A stretch of DNA of 64,000 nt from NCBI RefSeq assembly GCF_013778305.1, contig NZ_JACEIC010000002.1:1823669-1887668 (forward strand), read 5' to 3'. The notes beneath the pieces were generated by a model that saw nothing but the letters and a program-made list of their open reading frames with translations, was not told the DNA's origin and searched no databases. Positions 52,842 through 61,451 of the stretch are shown here, one piece after another (position 1 is the first letter of the stretch; each line of letters starts with the position of its first letter). The DNA is from Nocardioides agri (GTDB lineage: Bacteria > Actinomycetota > Actinomycetes > Propionibacteriales > Nocardioidaceae). The position numbers and the translations under genes were made by a program.

Positions 52842-53875
52842 TGCGCGCGCCGTACGCCGCGGTCGCGGCGCTGCTGGCGGTCGCCGGCTGCACGTCCGAG
52901 GTCGATCCGCGGCCGGCAGCGCCCGCGAAGGAGGCCTCGGCCGAGCCCGCCGTGCTCGAATGGCAGCCGGTCGACGGACCCGTCGCCGCCACCGTGACCC
53001 GCAACAGCGACTGGACCCTCACCGTCGCAGCCGACGGGCGCAGCTGGGAGCTCGCCGGACCCGCCTCCGGATCCGGCGGCGGCAGCCAGGGACAGCGGGT
53101 GAGCGACGCGCTGCTCGACGAGGATTGGGCGGTCGTCGTGCTCCAGGACGAGGCCGAGCGGCGCCCGAGCACCGCCACCGTCACCGATCTGGCGACGGGC
53201 GAGACCTTCACGCTCGACGGTCGGTCACCGGTGCCGACGACCACCGGCGGCACCTGGGCGCTGGGCGACGACCGGCTGGTGCATGCGACCGTCCGGGGCG
53301 GTCGCTACTGCCTCGCCGAGGTGGACCTCGGCAGCCGGAGGTCCTCGGTCGCCTGGTGCGCCCCGGAGCGCCACGGCTTCAGCACCGCGCAGGTCTCCGA
53401 TGACGGCGAGGTCTCCCTGCTGACCTTCGACGACGCCCGACCGTCGTGCCGGACGGTCGTGAGCCTCGACGACGGCACACCGACGCCGTACGCCGGTGTC
53501 GAGGAGTGCGCCGGCTGGGAGGGCGTCCGCACCGACGGGGGCGCCGTCTGGTCGGTGATCCCCGACGAGCGCCGGATCGAGGACGCCCGCTTCCACGGGC
53601 GGTCCGGCGGCGCCGAGGTCGACCTCGGAGCCGGGATCGCCGGCAGCCTGGTCGCGTGCGGCGGCGCCGCCTACTTCGCCCGGGATCCGCAGCGCGAGGG
53701 CCAGCCCGCCACCCTGGTGCGCTGGACGGCGGCCGAGGGCGCCTCCGTCGTGTACGAGTCCCCGCCGGGCGACGCCTTCCTGGAGCCACCTCGCTGCGGC
53801 GGTGACGCGATCACCGTGACGGCTCGTACGTCGGCCGGCGACGAGCAGGTCAGCGCCTCCGTCGGCCCAAGGTAG
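52841..53875 (+). CDS. Putative lipoprotein, beta-propeller-like
   Basis: 344 aa. Signal with lipobox LLAVAGC (Cys at about 17), then a low-complexity linker and a repetitive beta-rich part with recurring G-(x)-D-G-(x)-W or D-D-G segments (WELAGPASGSGG, TWALGDDRLVHATVRGG, DDGEVSLLTFDD), suggesting a propeller. Four or more Cys may pair. Coupled to the C39-like peptidase gene (TGATG), so probably an extracellular partner or substrate. Its 3' end overlaps the convergent nuclease gene by 26 bp. No family assignment. Confidence 0.72.
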   Translation: MRAPYAAVAALLAVAGCTSEVDPRPAAPAKEASAEPAVLEWQPVDGPVAATVTRNSDWTLTVAADGRSWELAGPASGSGGGSQGQRVSDALLDEDWAVVVLQDEAERRPSTATVTDLATGETFTLDGRSPVPTTTGGTWALGDDRLVHATVRGGRYCLAEVDLGSRRSSVAWCAPERHGFSTAQVSDDGEVSLLTFDDARPSCRTVVSLDDGTPTPYAGVEECAGWEGVRTDGGAVWSVIPDERRIEDARFHGRSGGAEVDLGAGIAGSLVACGGAAYFARDPQREGQPATLVRWTAAEGASVVYESPPGDAFLEPPRCGGDAITVTARTSAGDEQVSASVGPR

Positions 53876-54713
53876 CGGTGACCACCGGGACCGCGTGGTC
53901 CGTGATGGCGTCCAGCCTCCCGCCGTCCTCGTAGCGGAACTTCTTCCACTCGATGCCCCGCGATCCGAAGATCCAGTCGACGCGCATCGGGGACGGTGTG
54001 CGGCATCCGTCGGCGTCGTTGCTGCCCCCGGACGCCGCGACCAGGCGCGTCTTGCCGGTGACGGCGCAGAAGACCCTGCGATGGCCGTTCATGTCGCCCG
54101 TGACCACGATCGGGCGGCGGGTCGGCTGGAGACGACGGACCTCGCGGACCAGCCGTGCCCTGCCGACGCGACGATCGCGGTTGCCGCGAGCGCCCTCCCT
54201 GGCGGACAGGTGGACGCTGATCACCCAGATCTGACGGTCGGTCCGACGATTCTGCAGGCGGACCACCGGCTGCTTGCGGTGCTGGCCGCGGGCGAACGGG
54301 ATCGTGAAGGTGTGCGCCTCGAGCAGCCGCCAGCGCGACCGGCGCCAGATGACCGACTGCGCCGTCTCGGTGTTGCTGGCGTGCCGCGGGCTCGGGAAGG
54401 CCTTCCACCGCTTGCGGGTGAGCACGAGCAGCTGGTCGACCTGCGCCTCCTGGAGGCCGACGATGCTGAGGCCCTCGTTGCGGAGCCAACGGCGCGCGAT
54501 CTTGGCGCGCGTGCGACCGCGGTGCCAGGAGCGCGACTGCATCGTGTGGTTGGACCCGAGCACGTTGAACGACGCGAGCCGCACGCTGACCGGCGGCCGC
54601 GACGAGGGCCTGCGATCCGCGGGCGCGGAGCTGGCGTCGTGGGCAGCGACCGGGACGGCAGGGCTCAGCAGCAGGACGGTCAGGACGGCGACCAGCGTGG
54701 CGCGAAGGGACAT
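53850..54713 (-). CDS. Secreted endonuclease/exonuclease/phosphatase family protein
   Basis: 287 aa with a signal peptide (RATLVAVLTVLLLSPAVPVA, cleavage near AHD). EEP motifs: SFNVLG (Asn), LQEAQVDQL (Glu metal ligand), SVHLSA (His), TGDMNGHRR (Asp and Asn), RVDWIFG and ITDHAVPVV (catalytic Asp-His). Related to exported DNase/sphingomyelinase-like enzymes. The protein is very Arg-rich. Its own start at ATG 54713. Confidence 0.87.
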   Translation of the reverse strand: MSLRATLVAVLTVLLLSPAVPVAAHDASSAPADRRPSSRPPVSVRLASFNVLGSNHTMQSRSWHRGRTRAKIARRWLRNEGLSIVGLQEAQVDQLLVLTRKRWKAFPSPRHASNTETAQSVIWRRSRWRLLEAHTFTIPFARGQHRKQPVVRLQNRRTDRQIWVISVHLSAREGARGNRDRRVGRARLVREVRRLQPTRRPIVVTGDMNGHRRVFCAVTGKTRLVAASGGSNDADGCRTPSPMRVDWIFGSRGIEWKKFRYEDGGRLDAITDHAVPVVTATLGRRRR

Positions 54714-54753
54714 GGTGAGATCCGAAACGTCGGGAGTGCCTACGCTAACGAGC

Positions 54754-55392
54754 GTGACTGACGGCTTCTCTGGTTTCCCCGTCGCCGCGCTGGACTTCTA
54801 CGACGATCTCGAGGTCGACAACACGAAGTCGTTCTGGGAGGCGCACAAGGCCGTCTACAACGACGCGGTGAAGGGGCCGATGACGGCGCTGTGCGCGGCG
54901 CTGGAGCGGGAGTTCGGCGCCGCGAAGGTGTTCCGGCCCTACCGCGACGTCCGGTTCGCCAAGGACAAGACGCCGTACAAGACCCACCAGGGCGCGTTCG
55001 TGCGGGTCGGCGAGTCGACCGGGTGGTACGTCGAGGTGTCGCCGCGCGGGGTCCGCACCGGCGGCGGGTTCTACGAGGCCAGCGGCCCGCGCCTGGCGGC
55101 GTTCCGCGAGGCGGTCGCGCACGAGCGCTTCGGACCGGAGCTCGAGAAGGTCCTGGCGGCGCTGGAGAGGAAGGGCTTCGAGATCGGCGGCGACCGGCTC
55201 AAGACCACGCCGCGCGGGTACGACGCCGACCACCCGCGCATCGAGCTGCTCCGGCACCGCTCGCTGACCGCCGGCCACCCGCTCGGCTTCGAGCCGGTGA
55301 TCCACACCCCGGAGCTGCTCGACCTGGTGCGCGCCGACTGGCGCGCCCTGCGCCCGCTCGTCGAGTGGTGCGCGCGGCACGCCGCAGGCTGA
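54754..55392 (+). CDS. DUF2461 family protein
   Basis: 212 aa, the usual length (TIGR02453). Typical sequence: ALDFYDDLEVDNTKSFWEAH, then VFRPYRDVRFAKDKTPYKTH, GWYVEVSPRGVRTGGGFYEA, and TTPRGYDADHPRIELLRHRS. Function unknown. Leaderless: TACGCT at 54741-54746, seven bases before GTG 54754. It lies alone, 41 bp from the divergent nuclease gene start. Confidence 0.93.
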   Translation: MTDGFSGFPVAALDFYDDLEVDNTKSFWEAHKAVYNDAVKGPMTALCAALEREFGAAKVFRPYRDVRFAKDKTPYKTHQGAFVRVGESTGWYVEVSPRGVRTGGGFYEASGPRLAAFREAVAHERFGPELEKVLAALERKGFEIGGDRLKTTPRGYDADHPRIELLRHRSLTAGHPLGFEPVIHTPELLDLVRADWRALRPLVEWCARHAAG

Positions 55393-55401
55393 GGGGTCGG
55401 G

Positions 55402-55863
55402 TCAGGGCTTGGTGAAGGACGCCATCGTGCGGTCGGGCTCCCAGTAGGCCTTCATCGACGCGACCCGGCCGTCCTCGTGGACGACGTAGACCATGATCAG
55501 CTCGGTGATCGTGTAGCTGCCGTCGGGGAACGACGTCTTGATCCGCCCGATGTTGGCGCAGGTGTTGCTGCCCGGGTTGGCGAAGGAGTCGTGGATGTCG
55601 AACTCGAACCTCGCGATCGGCGCGATCGCCTTCTCCCAGAACGCGGAGAGCCCCTCGTGACCGCGGTGCCCGACGCCCTCGGGGTCGAACATCGACGTCC
55701 CCACCGGGTCCTCGATGACCGCGTCCTCGGCGTAGACGGTCAGCCACTCGGCGAGGTCGCCCTTGGCGACGGCGGAGTAGGAGCGCTGCGACGCGGTCCG
55801 CGCCGGGTGGAGGTCGTTCGGCGCGTTCCAGGTGATGGCGTCGGAGGTGATCATGGGCGGCAT
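55402..55863 (-). CDS. SnoaL-like / NTF2-fold protein
   Basis: 153 aa with the NTF2 cone fold used by ketosteroid isomerases and SnoaL cyclases. Helix 1 is TASQRSYSAVAKGDLAEWLT, then VYAEDAVIEDPVGTSMFDP and the strand end ITELIMVYVVHEDGRVASMK, then AYWEPDRT. The exact substrate cannot be set. Overlaps no gene; it ends 9 bp after the convergent DUF2461 stop. Confidence 0.82.
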   Translation of the reverse strand: MPPMITSDAITWNAPNDLHPARTASQRSYSAVAKGDLAEWLTVYAEDAVIEDPVGTSMFDPEGVGHRGHEGLSAFWEKAIAPIARFEFDIHDSFANPGSNTCANIGRIKTSFPDGSYTITELIMVYVVHEDGRVASMKAYWEPDRTMASFTKP

Positions 55864-55961
55864 CCTAGGCGGAGACTGGAACGTGTTCTAGGTCCGCAGG
55901 GTTCCGCGACCCGACACCCCGCGTTCACCGCCGCGCCCGGCCCACCGCCCACGCTGCCGGC

Positions 55962-56615
55962 ATGGGACGACGCAGCGTGTACCTGCACCTCGGCCTCGCC
56001 GGCAGCGGCGGCGGCTTCCTGGAGACCGCGCTCCCCGAGCACGCGAGCGCGCTGGCCGCCCAGGGGGTGGCGCACCCGGTCGTCGCGGCCGACGAGATGT
56101 TCCGGGCGGCCGTCGAGATCCGGCGCGACCACCGCACGTGGGGCTACGCCCGCCGCGACGTCGAGGGCACCTGGGCGGCGATCTGCCGCCGCGTGCACCA
56201 GGCCCGGAGCACGGTGGTGCTCAGCCAGGAGCTGCTCACCGCCTGCACCGCCGACCAGGCCGACCTGCTGCTGGACACGCTGGCCGGCACCGAGGTGCAC
56301 GCCGTCGTGACGGCACGCCGCCCGGATGTCGAGCGGCACGAGTTCACCGAGCTGACCGACCGCTGGCGGCGGGCTCTCGGCCGACGCAACCACCTGCACA
56401 CGCTGGTCGTGCCGCCGTACGCCGAACCGCTCGGCTGGATCTGGACCGAGCTCGGGGCACTGGTCGGCTTCGACGCCGCCGGTCTCCCGCTCGGCGCCGA
56501 CACGGCGGTCGCGGCGTTCGAGCTGTCCGGCCGGCGCGAGCAGCAGCGGGCGGAGGCCGCGCACCAGGAGGTCAGTGCGGCTGCCAGGCGTCCTCGTCGG
56601 CTGTTCGCGAGGTGA
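55962..56615 (+). CDS. Degenerate sulfotransferase-like protein
   Basis: 217 aa. The layout follows actinobacterial sulfotransferase-like proteins: a first strand plus loop, VYLHLGLAGSGGGFLETAL (normally a PKTGTT-type PAPS loop), then HASALAAQGVAHPV, VVLSQELLTAC, VHAVVTARRPDV, and a WRRALG helix. The Lys-Thr-Gly residues of the phosphosulfate loop are missing. Whether it is catalytic is doubtful. The stop overlaps the convergent Rrf2 gene by 44 bp. The start is the ATG nearest to the strand. Confidence 0.7.
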   Translation: MGRRSVYLHLGLAGSGGGFLETALPEHASALAAQGVAHPVVAADEMFRAAVEIRRDHRTWGYARRDVEGTWAAICRRVHQARSTVVLSQELLTACTADQADLLLDTLAGTEVHAVVTARRPDVERHEFTELTDRWRRALGRRNHLHTLVVPPYAEPLGWIWTELGALVGFDAAGLPLGADTAVAAFELSGRREQQRAEAAHQEVSAAARRPRRLFAR

Positions 56616-57030
56616 CCGCGTCGGGGAGCCGACCGTCGGCGAGCTCCTGGATCGACACGTTCTCGAACACGTCGCGCAGGGAGCGGCGCGCCGCGATCCA
56701 CACGTGCTGCAGCACGTCGGCGGACTCGTTGTAGGTGACCGCCTCCGGACGCAGGCCGTAGACGGACACGAGCGGCCCGTCGACCGCGCGGATCACGTCG
56801 GCGACCGACACGTCCGAGGCGTCCCGGCCCATCCGCCAGCCGCCGGACTGGCCGCGCTGCGACATGACGACGCCGGCGCGACGCAGGTCGGCGAGGATCG
56901 CCTGGAGGAAGCCGTGCGGGATCTCCTGGAGTCGTCCGAGCTCCTCGGCACTCACCGCCTTGCCGTCCTCGCGCGACGCCATCTCGATGAGGGCGCGCAG
57001 GGCGTAGTCGGACTTGGCGGACACTCGCAT
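56572..57030 (-). CDS. Rrf2 family transcriptional regulator (no Fe-S cysteines)
   Basis: 152 aa, winged helix: MRVSAKSDYALRALIEMASR, IPHGFLQAILADLRRAGVVM, SQRGQSGGWRMGR, the typical wing. The region that holds three Cys in IscR/NsrR has none here (SVYGLRPEAVTYNESADVLQ), so it is of the CymR-like type that senses metabolites or partner enzymes. It sits 69 bp downstream of the TSUP transporter on the same strand; a role in sulfur use would fit. Start ATG 57030. Confidence 0.88.
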   Translation of the reverse strand: MRVSAKSDYALRALIEMASREDGKAVSAEELGRLQEIPHGFLQAILADLRRAGVVMSQRGQSGGWRMGRDASDVSVADVIRAVDGPLVSVYGLRPEAVTYNESADVLQHVWIAARRSLRDVFENVSIQELADGRLPDAVTSRTADEDAWQPH

Positions 57031-57099
57031 GAGGCCCAGTGTGTCAGATGTGTCGACTTGTTCACTCGACCTTGGCAGGTACGGCGGGCGCGTCCTCCC

Positions 57100-58002
57100 T
57101 CACGCCGGCAGCTGCGCGCGCACCTGGTGGCCGGGGTGCTCGCTGCCGGCCCGCTCGGCCTGCTCGAGCTTGACCGCGTAGGAGATCCAGAGCACCCACA
57201 GCGTGAACACGACCGAGGCGAGCAGGCCGATGTTGACGTCGTCGACCCCCAGCGCCTCGGCCAGGGTGCGGAGGTTGGTGAGCACGATGACGCCGCCCGC
57301 GCAGACGCCGAGCACGCGCGCCGGGAGGTAGCGCACCAGCAGGGCGGCGAGCGGTGCGGCGACCAGGCCGCCGACCATGAGCGCGGCCGCGGCGGCCCAG
57401 TGGATGCCCTGGCTGCCGAGGGCGAGCAGGAAGCCGATCGAGGCGCCGACGCTCACGACGAACTCCGCGGTGTCGACCGACCCGACGACCTTGCGCGGCT
57501 CGAGCCGTCCCGAGGAGAGCATCGCGCTGGTGCCGACCGGCCCCCAGCCGCCGCCCCCGAGCGCGTCCACGACGCCGCCCACCAGGCCGACCGGCGCCAG
57601 GAACCGGGCCGAGGGCCGGGAGCCGAACCGGAGCCGGTGGGCGGAGAGGAAGCGCCAGGTGACGTAGCAGCCGAGCACCAGCAGGATCACGGCGACCACC
57701 GGGCGGGCGCCGTCGGCGTCGAGGTTCGCGAGCACGATCGCCCCCGCGAACGCCCCGACGAAGCCCGGCGCCGCAAGGATGCCCACCGTGCGCCAGTCGA
57801 CGTTGCCCAGCGCCGCGTGGGAGGCGCCCGAGGCGAGGGTGGTGGCGAGCTCGGAGATGTGGATGGCGGCCGAGGCGGCAGCCGGGCCGAGCCCGCCCGC
57901 CACGAGCAGCGATGCCGCGGTGACGCCGTACCCCATGCCCAGCGAGCCGTCGACGAGCTGAGCCGCGAGCCCCACCAGGGCCAGGACCACCAACCGTCGC
58001 AT
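57100..58002 (-). CDS. TSUP family (TauE/SafE) sulfite or organosulfur exporter
   Basis: 300 aa, eight or nine helices. The repeated TSUP motif opens VDGSLGMGYGVTAASLLV and recurs as VGGVVDALGGGGWGPVGTSA; these are the two family repeats. The C-terminal RVLGVCAGGVIVLTNL is also typical. The start at ATG 58002 has an AT-rich promoter region upstream (58012-58038). Likely substrates are sulfite, sulfoacetate or thiosulfate. The Rrf2 regulator downstream supports a sulfur role. Confidence 0.88.
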   Translation of the reverse strand: MRRLVVLALVGLAAQLVDGSLGMGYGVTAASLLVAGGLGPAAASAAIHISELATTLASGASHAALGNVDWRTVGILAAPGFVGAFAGAIVLANLDADGARPVVAVILLVLGCYVTWRFLSAHRLRFGSRPSARFLAPVGLVGGVVDALGGGGWGPVGTSAMLSSGRLEPRKVVGSVDTAEFVVSVGASIGFLLALGSQGIHWAAAAALMVGGLVAAPLAALLVRYLPARVLGVCAGGVIVLTNLRTLAEALGVDDVNIGLLASVVFTLWVLWISYAVKLEQAERAGSEHPGHQVRAQLPA

Positions 58003-58011
58003 CGGAGCACC

Positions 58012-58038
58012 TTGAACGAAGTAAATGAACTGACTTTA
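58012..58038. promoter_or_regulatory. AT-rich repeat TGAAC region upstream of TSUP gene
   Basis: TTGAACGAAGTAAATGAACT contains TGAAC twice (12 bp apart), next to GACTTTA. A similar TGAACAAGT occurs on the minus strand at about 57051-57059, upstream of the Rrf2 gene. It is far more AT-rich than the rest. Candidate Rrf2 site. Confidence 0.4.
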
Positions 58039-58187
58039 TGGTCTTAAGCCTCGGTGCCAAAGTCAAGGGCCTGCCGGCCGGTGCCGCGGGTCCTCCCTCC
58101 CAACGGCCCTTCGGCCCTGACCGCCGGCCGAGCGGCGCGGTGGACTGGAAGGAGCCCCGACCCGGGGCGTCCTCAGGAGGAAGGCTC

Positions 58188-58763
58188 ATGTTCGACACCG
58201 TCTTCGGACTGCCCGTGCACCCTTTGATCGTCCACGCCACCGTCGTCGTGGTTCCGCTGGCCGCGCTGCTCGTGGCCCTCAGCGTCTGCTGGCCCCGGTT
58301 CCGCGCCTGGGCCGGCCCACTCCCCGCGTGCCTCAGCCTCGCAGGCCTGGTCCTGACGCCGCTCTCGACCGCGTCCGGCGAGAGCCTGGAGGAGACGGTG
58401 GGAGAGAGCTCGCTCGTGGAGCGGCACGCGGAGCTCGGCGACCAGCTGCTGCCGCTGACGGCGGCCCTGTTCGTGCTGTCCGGCCTCTATTGGTGGCTCG
58501 ACCGCCGGCGGCCGGCTGCCACCGCCCTCGACATCCCGACGCCGGCCACGACGCATCCGACGTCGGCGGGAGGCACGGCCACCCTGAGTGCCCCCAGGCC
58601 CCAGGTGGCGACCCCCTCCCGCGACACCCGCTGGAGGGCGGCGACCTCGGTCGTCGGCGTGCTCGCCGTCCTCGCCGCCCTCGCCACCGGCGTCCAAGTG
58701 GCCCGGATCGGACACAGCGGCGCGAAGGCGGCGTGGTCCGACGCCTCGGCACTGGTCCGCTGA
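58188..58763 (+). CDS. DUF2231 membrane protein
   Basis: 191 aa, four membrane helices. It opens with the family's MFDTVFGLPVHPLIVHATVV, then AALLVALSVCW, and continues with a helix around LTPLSTASGE and a helical ending with GVQVARIGHSGAKAAW, the usual signature of DUF2231 (HxxxHxHP region). The Pro/Thr-rich linker before the last helix is longer than usual. AGGAGGAAGG precedes ATG 58188. Function unknown; the motif VHPLIVHA may bind a metal or heme. Confidence 0.88.
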   Translation: MFDTVFGLPVHPLIVHATVVVVPLAALLVALSVCWPRFRAWAGPLPACLSLAGLVLTPLSTASGESLEETVGESSLVERHAELGDQLLPLTAALFVLSGLYWWLDRRRPAATALDIPTPATTHPTSAGGTATLSAPRPQVATPSRDTRWRAATSVVGVLAVLAALATGVQVARIGHSGAKAAWSDASALVR

Positions 58764-58804
58764 ACCCGGGTCGCCGCTGCGCGTCTGGACCGCGCCTTGC
58801 GAGG

Positions 58805-58843
58805 TTACCGACGGGTACGTACCATGATGTTACCGACGAGTAC
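58805..58843. promoter_or_regulatory. Twin TTACC operators upstream of the FadE5-like gene
   Basis: TTACCGACGGGTAC at 58805-58818 and TTACCGACGAGTAC at 58830-58843 are direct copies 25 bp apart, each built on TACC/TACY-N4-GGTA or GTA symmetry. Between them lie ACCATGAT bases that could be part of a -10. They lie 33-71 bp before GTG 58876. Same design as 39646-39657. Confidence 0.65.
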
Positions 58844-58875
58844 CGTCCCAGATCGGGCTAGACGAAGGTGGGGCC

Positions 58876-60732
58876 GTGAGCCACTACAAGAGCAACATCC
58901 GCGACATCGAGTTCAACCTCTTCGAGGTGTTCGGACGCGACCAGGTGCTGGGCACCGGTCCGTTCGCCGAGGTCGACGGCGAGACCGCCCGCGAGGTCCT
59001 CGCCGAGGTCGACCGGCTGGCGCGTGAGGACCTGGCCGCGTCCTTCGTCGAGGCCGACCGCAACCCGCCGGTCTTCGACCCCGAGACCCACACCGCGCCG
59101 GTCCCGGAGGCGTTCAAGAAGAGCTACCAGGCCTGGATGGACGCCGAGTTCTGGCGGCTGACCACCTTCGCCGAGCTCGGTGGCACCCCCGCGCCGTCCA
59201 GCATCTGCTGGGCGATGGGCGAGATGGTGCTCGGCGCCAACCCGGCGATCTGGATGTACGGCGCCGGCCCGATGTTCGCGGGCGTGCTGCACCGCAACGG
59301 CAACGAGCGCGACCGCAAGATCGCCCAGCTCGTCGTCGACCAGGGCTGGAACACCACGATGGTGCTGACCGAGCCCGACGCGGGCTCCGACGTGGGGGCG
59401 GGCCGCACCAAGGCCACCCTCAATGACGACGGCACCTGGAACATCGAGGGCGTCAAGCGGTTCATCACCTCGGCCGAGAGCGACCTGAGCGACCAGATCA
59501 TCCACATGGTGCTCGCGCGCCCGGTCGGCGTCGAGGGCGCCGGCGGCCCGGGCACCAAGGGCCTCTCGCTGTTCATCGTGCCGAAGTACCACTTCGACGT
59601 GGAGACCGGTGAGCTCGGCGCGCGCAACGGCGCCTACGTCACCAACGTCGAGCACAAGATGGGCATCAAGGTCTCCAACACCTGCGAGCTGACGTTCGGC
59701 GACCCGGGCGTCGGCGGCGGCGAGCCGGCGGTCGGCTACCTCCTCGGCGAGGTGCACAACGGCATCGCCCAGATGTTCCAGGTCATCGAGAACGCCCGGA
59801 TGATGGTCGGCACCAAGGCCATCGCGACGCTGTCGACCGGCTACCTCAACGCGCTCGACTTCGCCAAGGAGCGCGTCCAGGGCGCCGACCTGAGCCAGTC
59901 CGCCGACAAGACCGCGCCGCGGGTCACGATCACCCACCACCCCGACGTGCGCCGGTCGCTGATGACCCAGAAGTCGTACGCCGAGGCGATGCGCGCGCTC
60001 GTGCTCTACACCGCCACCTGGCAGGACCAGGTGATGATCGCCGAGCACAACGGCGAGCGCGACGAGCTGGCCGAGAAGGTCAACGACCTGCTGCTGCCGA
60101 TCGTCAAGGGCTACGGCTCGGAGCGATCCTGGACGCTGCTCGGCACCGAGTCGCTGCAGACCTTCGGTGGCTCCGGCTTCCTCCAGGAATACCCGATCGA
60201 GCAGTACGTCCGGGACGCGAAGATCGACACCCTCTACGAGGGCACCACCGCGATCCAGGGCCAGGACTTCTTCTTCCGCAAGATCGTCAAGGACCAGGGC
60301 CAGGCGCTGGGCCACCTCGCCAACGAGATCAAGGCGTTCATCGAGAGCGAGGCCGGCAACGGTCGCCTCAAGGTCGAGCGCGAGCTGCTCGCCGCGGCCC
60401 TCGACGACGCGCAGGCGATCGTCGGCCACATGATCAACGACCTGATGTCCTCCCAGGACGACGTCCGCAACATCTACAAGGTCGGCCTCAACACCAGCCG
60501 CCTGCTGATGGTGCTCGGCGACGTGGTCTGCTCGTGGCTGCTGCTGCGCCAGGCCGAGGTCGCGCTCGCGAAGCTCGCCGGCGAGCCGGGCAAGGACAAG
60601 TCCTTCTACGAGGGCAAGGTCGCGGCCGCGCAGTTCTTCGCGCAGAACGTGCTGCCGAAGGTCTCCGCCGAGCGGGTGCTCGCCGAGTCGACCGACCTGT
60701 CGATCATGGACCTCGACGAGTCCGCCTTCTGA
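58876..60732 (+). CDS. FadE5-like acyl-CoA dehydrogenase
   Basis: 618 aa, the long acyl-CoA dehydrogenase form of actinobacteria (typical short forms have about 385). N-terminus [20 protein letters not shown] as in mycobacterial FadE5. FAD and substrate regions: [48 protein letters not shown], and [20 protein letters not shown], whose Glu is the usual catalytic base. The C-terminal extra domain ([20 protein letters not shown]) is present. Beta-oxidation; electrons pass to ETF and then presumably to the EtfD-like protein at 39774. GTG 58876. Confidence 0.92.
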   Translation: MSHYKSNIRDIEFNLFEVFGRDQVLGTGPFAEVDGETAREVLAEVDRLAREDLAASFVEADRNPPVFDPETHTAPVPEAFKKSYQAWMDAEFWRLTTFAELGGTPAPSSICWAMGEMVLGANPAIWMYGAGPMFAGVLHRNGNERDRKIAQLVVDQGWNTTMVLTEPDAGSDVGAGRTKATLNDDGTWNIEGVKRFITSAESDLSDQIIHMVLARPVGVEGAGGPGTKGLSLFIVPKYHFDVETGELGARNGAYVTNVEHKMGIKVSNTCELTFGDPGVGGGEPAVGYLLGEVHNGIAQMFQVIENARMMVGTKAIATLSTGYLNALDFAKERVQGADLSQSADKTAPRVTITHHPDVRRSLMTQKSYAEAMRALVLYTATWQDQVMIAEHNGERDELAEKVNDLLLPIVKGYGSERSWTLLGTESLQTFGGSGFLQEYPIEQYVRDAKIDTLYEGTTAIQGQDFFFRKIVKDQGQALGHLANEIKAFIESEAGNGRLKVERELLAAALDDAQAIVGHMINDLMSSQDDVRNIYKVGLNTSRLLMVLGDVVCSWLLLRQAEVALAKLAGEPGKDKSFYEGKVAAAQFFAQNVLPKVSAERVLAESTDLSIMDLDESAF

Positions 60733-60751
60733 CGTTCCCTTCCTGGAACCG

Positions 60752-60782
60752 CCGACCCGCCCGATCCGATCGGGCGGGTCGG
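60752..60782. terminator. Bidirectional hairpin terminator
   Basis: A perfect 15-bp stem, CCGACCCGCCCGATC against GATCGGGCGGGTCGG, with one unpaired central base, lies between the FadE5-like gene (+) and the AlkD-like gene (-). It is followed on plus by GCGTCATTT. Confidence 0.85.
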
Positions 60783-60784
60783 CG

Positions 60785-61447
60785 TCATTTCGGGAGCTTC
60801 TCGCGGGCCAGGCGCACCGCGGCGCGGGGCATCGCCGCCTCGTGCCGGTCGAGGAAGGCCAGCACCGCGGCCGGGTCGCGCTCGCCCGCGTGCTTGAGCA
60901 GGATCCCGACCGCCTTGTGCACCACCGGGTCGGGGTCGGCGCAGACGTCCGCCGCGACCGCGAGGCTCGGCGCGAGGTCGGCGTCGGCGCCGTAGCGGAC
61001 GAGGTAGAGCGGCGCCGTCACCGCCGTACGCCGGCGCAGCGGGTCGGCCGACCGGGCCAGGTCGCGCAGCGGCGCCAGGTCCCGACCTGCCAGGTAGCCA
61101 CCGACCACGCGGGGCGCCGCGCGGTCGACCATGTCCCAGGTCGTGATCTGGTCGTGCCGGTCGAGGTAGACGTCGTACAGGGCGCGGCGCTCGTCGTCGG
61201 AGAGCCGGCGCCGGGCACGGAAGTCGAGGATGCAGAAGGCCGCCATCCGTGGCTCGTAGGCCGGGTGGTCGAGGAGCGCGTGCACCTCGGGCAGCGGGAG
61301 GTCGGCGTGCGCCTTGGCGACGTCGAAGAGCAGCCCCATCCGCACGCCGAGCGCCTCCTCGCCGGGCGCGAGCCGCTTCCGGACGGCGGCGAGAGCGTCG
61401 TCGGACCGCTGCGCCGCGAGGTCGTCGACGACGTCGGCCGCGCTCAC
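60785..61447 (-). CDS. AlkD-like DNA alkylation repair / HEAT-repeat protein
   Basis: 220 aa of HEAT-like helices, as in AlkC/AlkD glycosylases: AAQRSDDALAAVRKRLAPGE, then VRMGLLFDVAKAHADLPLPE, HPAYEPRMAAFCILDFRARR, then TTWDMVDRAAPRVVGGYLAG and DPVVHKAVGILLKHAGERDP. The WDxVD and KAVGWxL-type positions match DNA alkylation repair proteins. The start follows the MocR gene stop by 4 nt, so it is in that operon. Confidence 0.83.
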   Translation of the reverse strand: MSAADVVDDLAAQRSDDALAAVRKRLAPGEEALGVRMGLLFDVAKAHADLPLPEVHALLDHPAYEPRMAAFCILDFRARRRLSDDERRALYDVYLDRHDQITTWDMVDRAAPRVVGGYLAGRDLAPLRDLARSADPLRRRTAVTAPLYLVRYGADADLAPSLAVAADVCADPDPVVHKAVGILLKHAGERDPAAVLAFLDRHEAAMPRAAVRLAREKLPK

Positions 61448-61451
61448 GCGG

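Noticed and set aside
58812..58818. GGGTAC as a stress-sigma promoter of the FadE5-like gene
   Set aside because: It lies inside the TTACCGACGGGTAC operator, has no GTTT partner at the right distance, and is explained by the operator symmetry.
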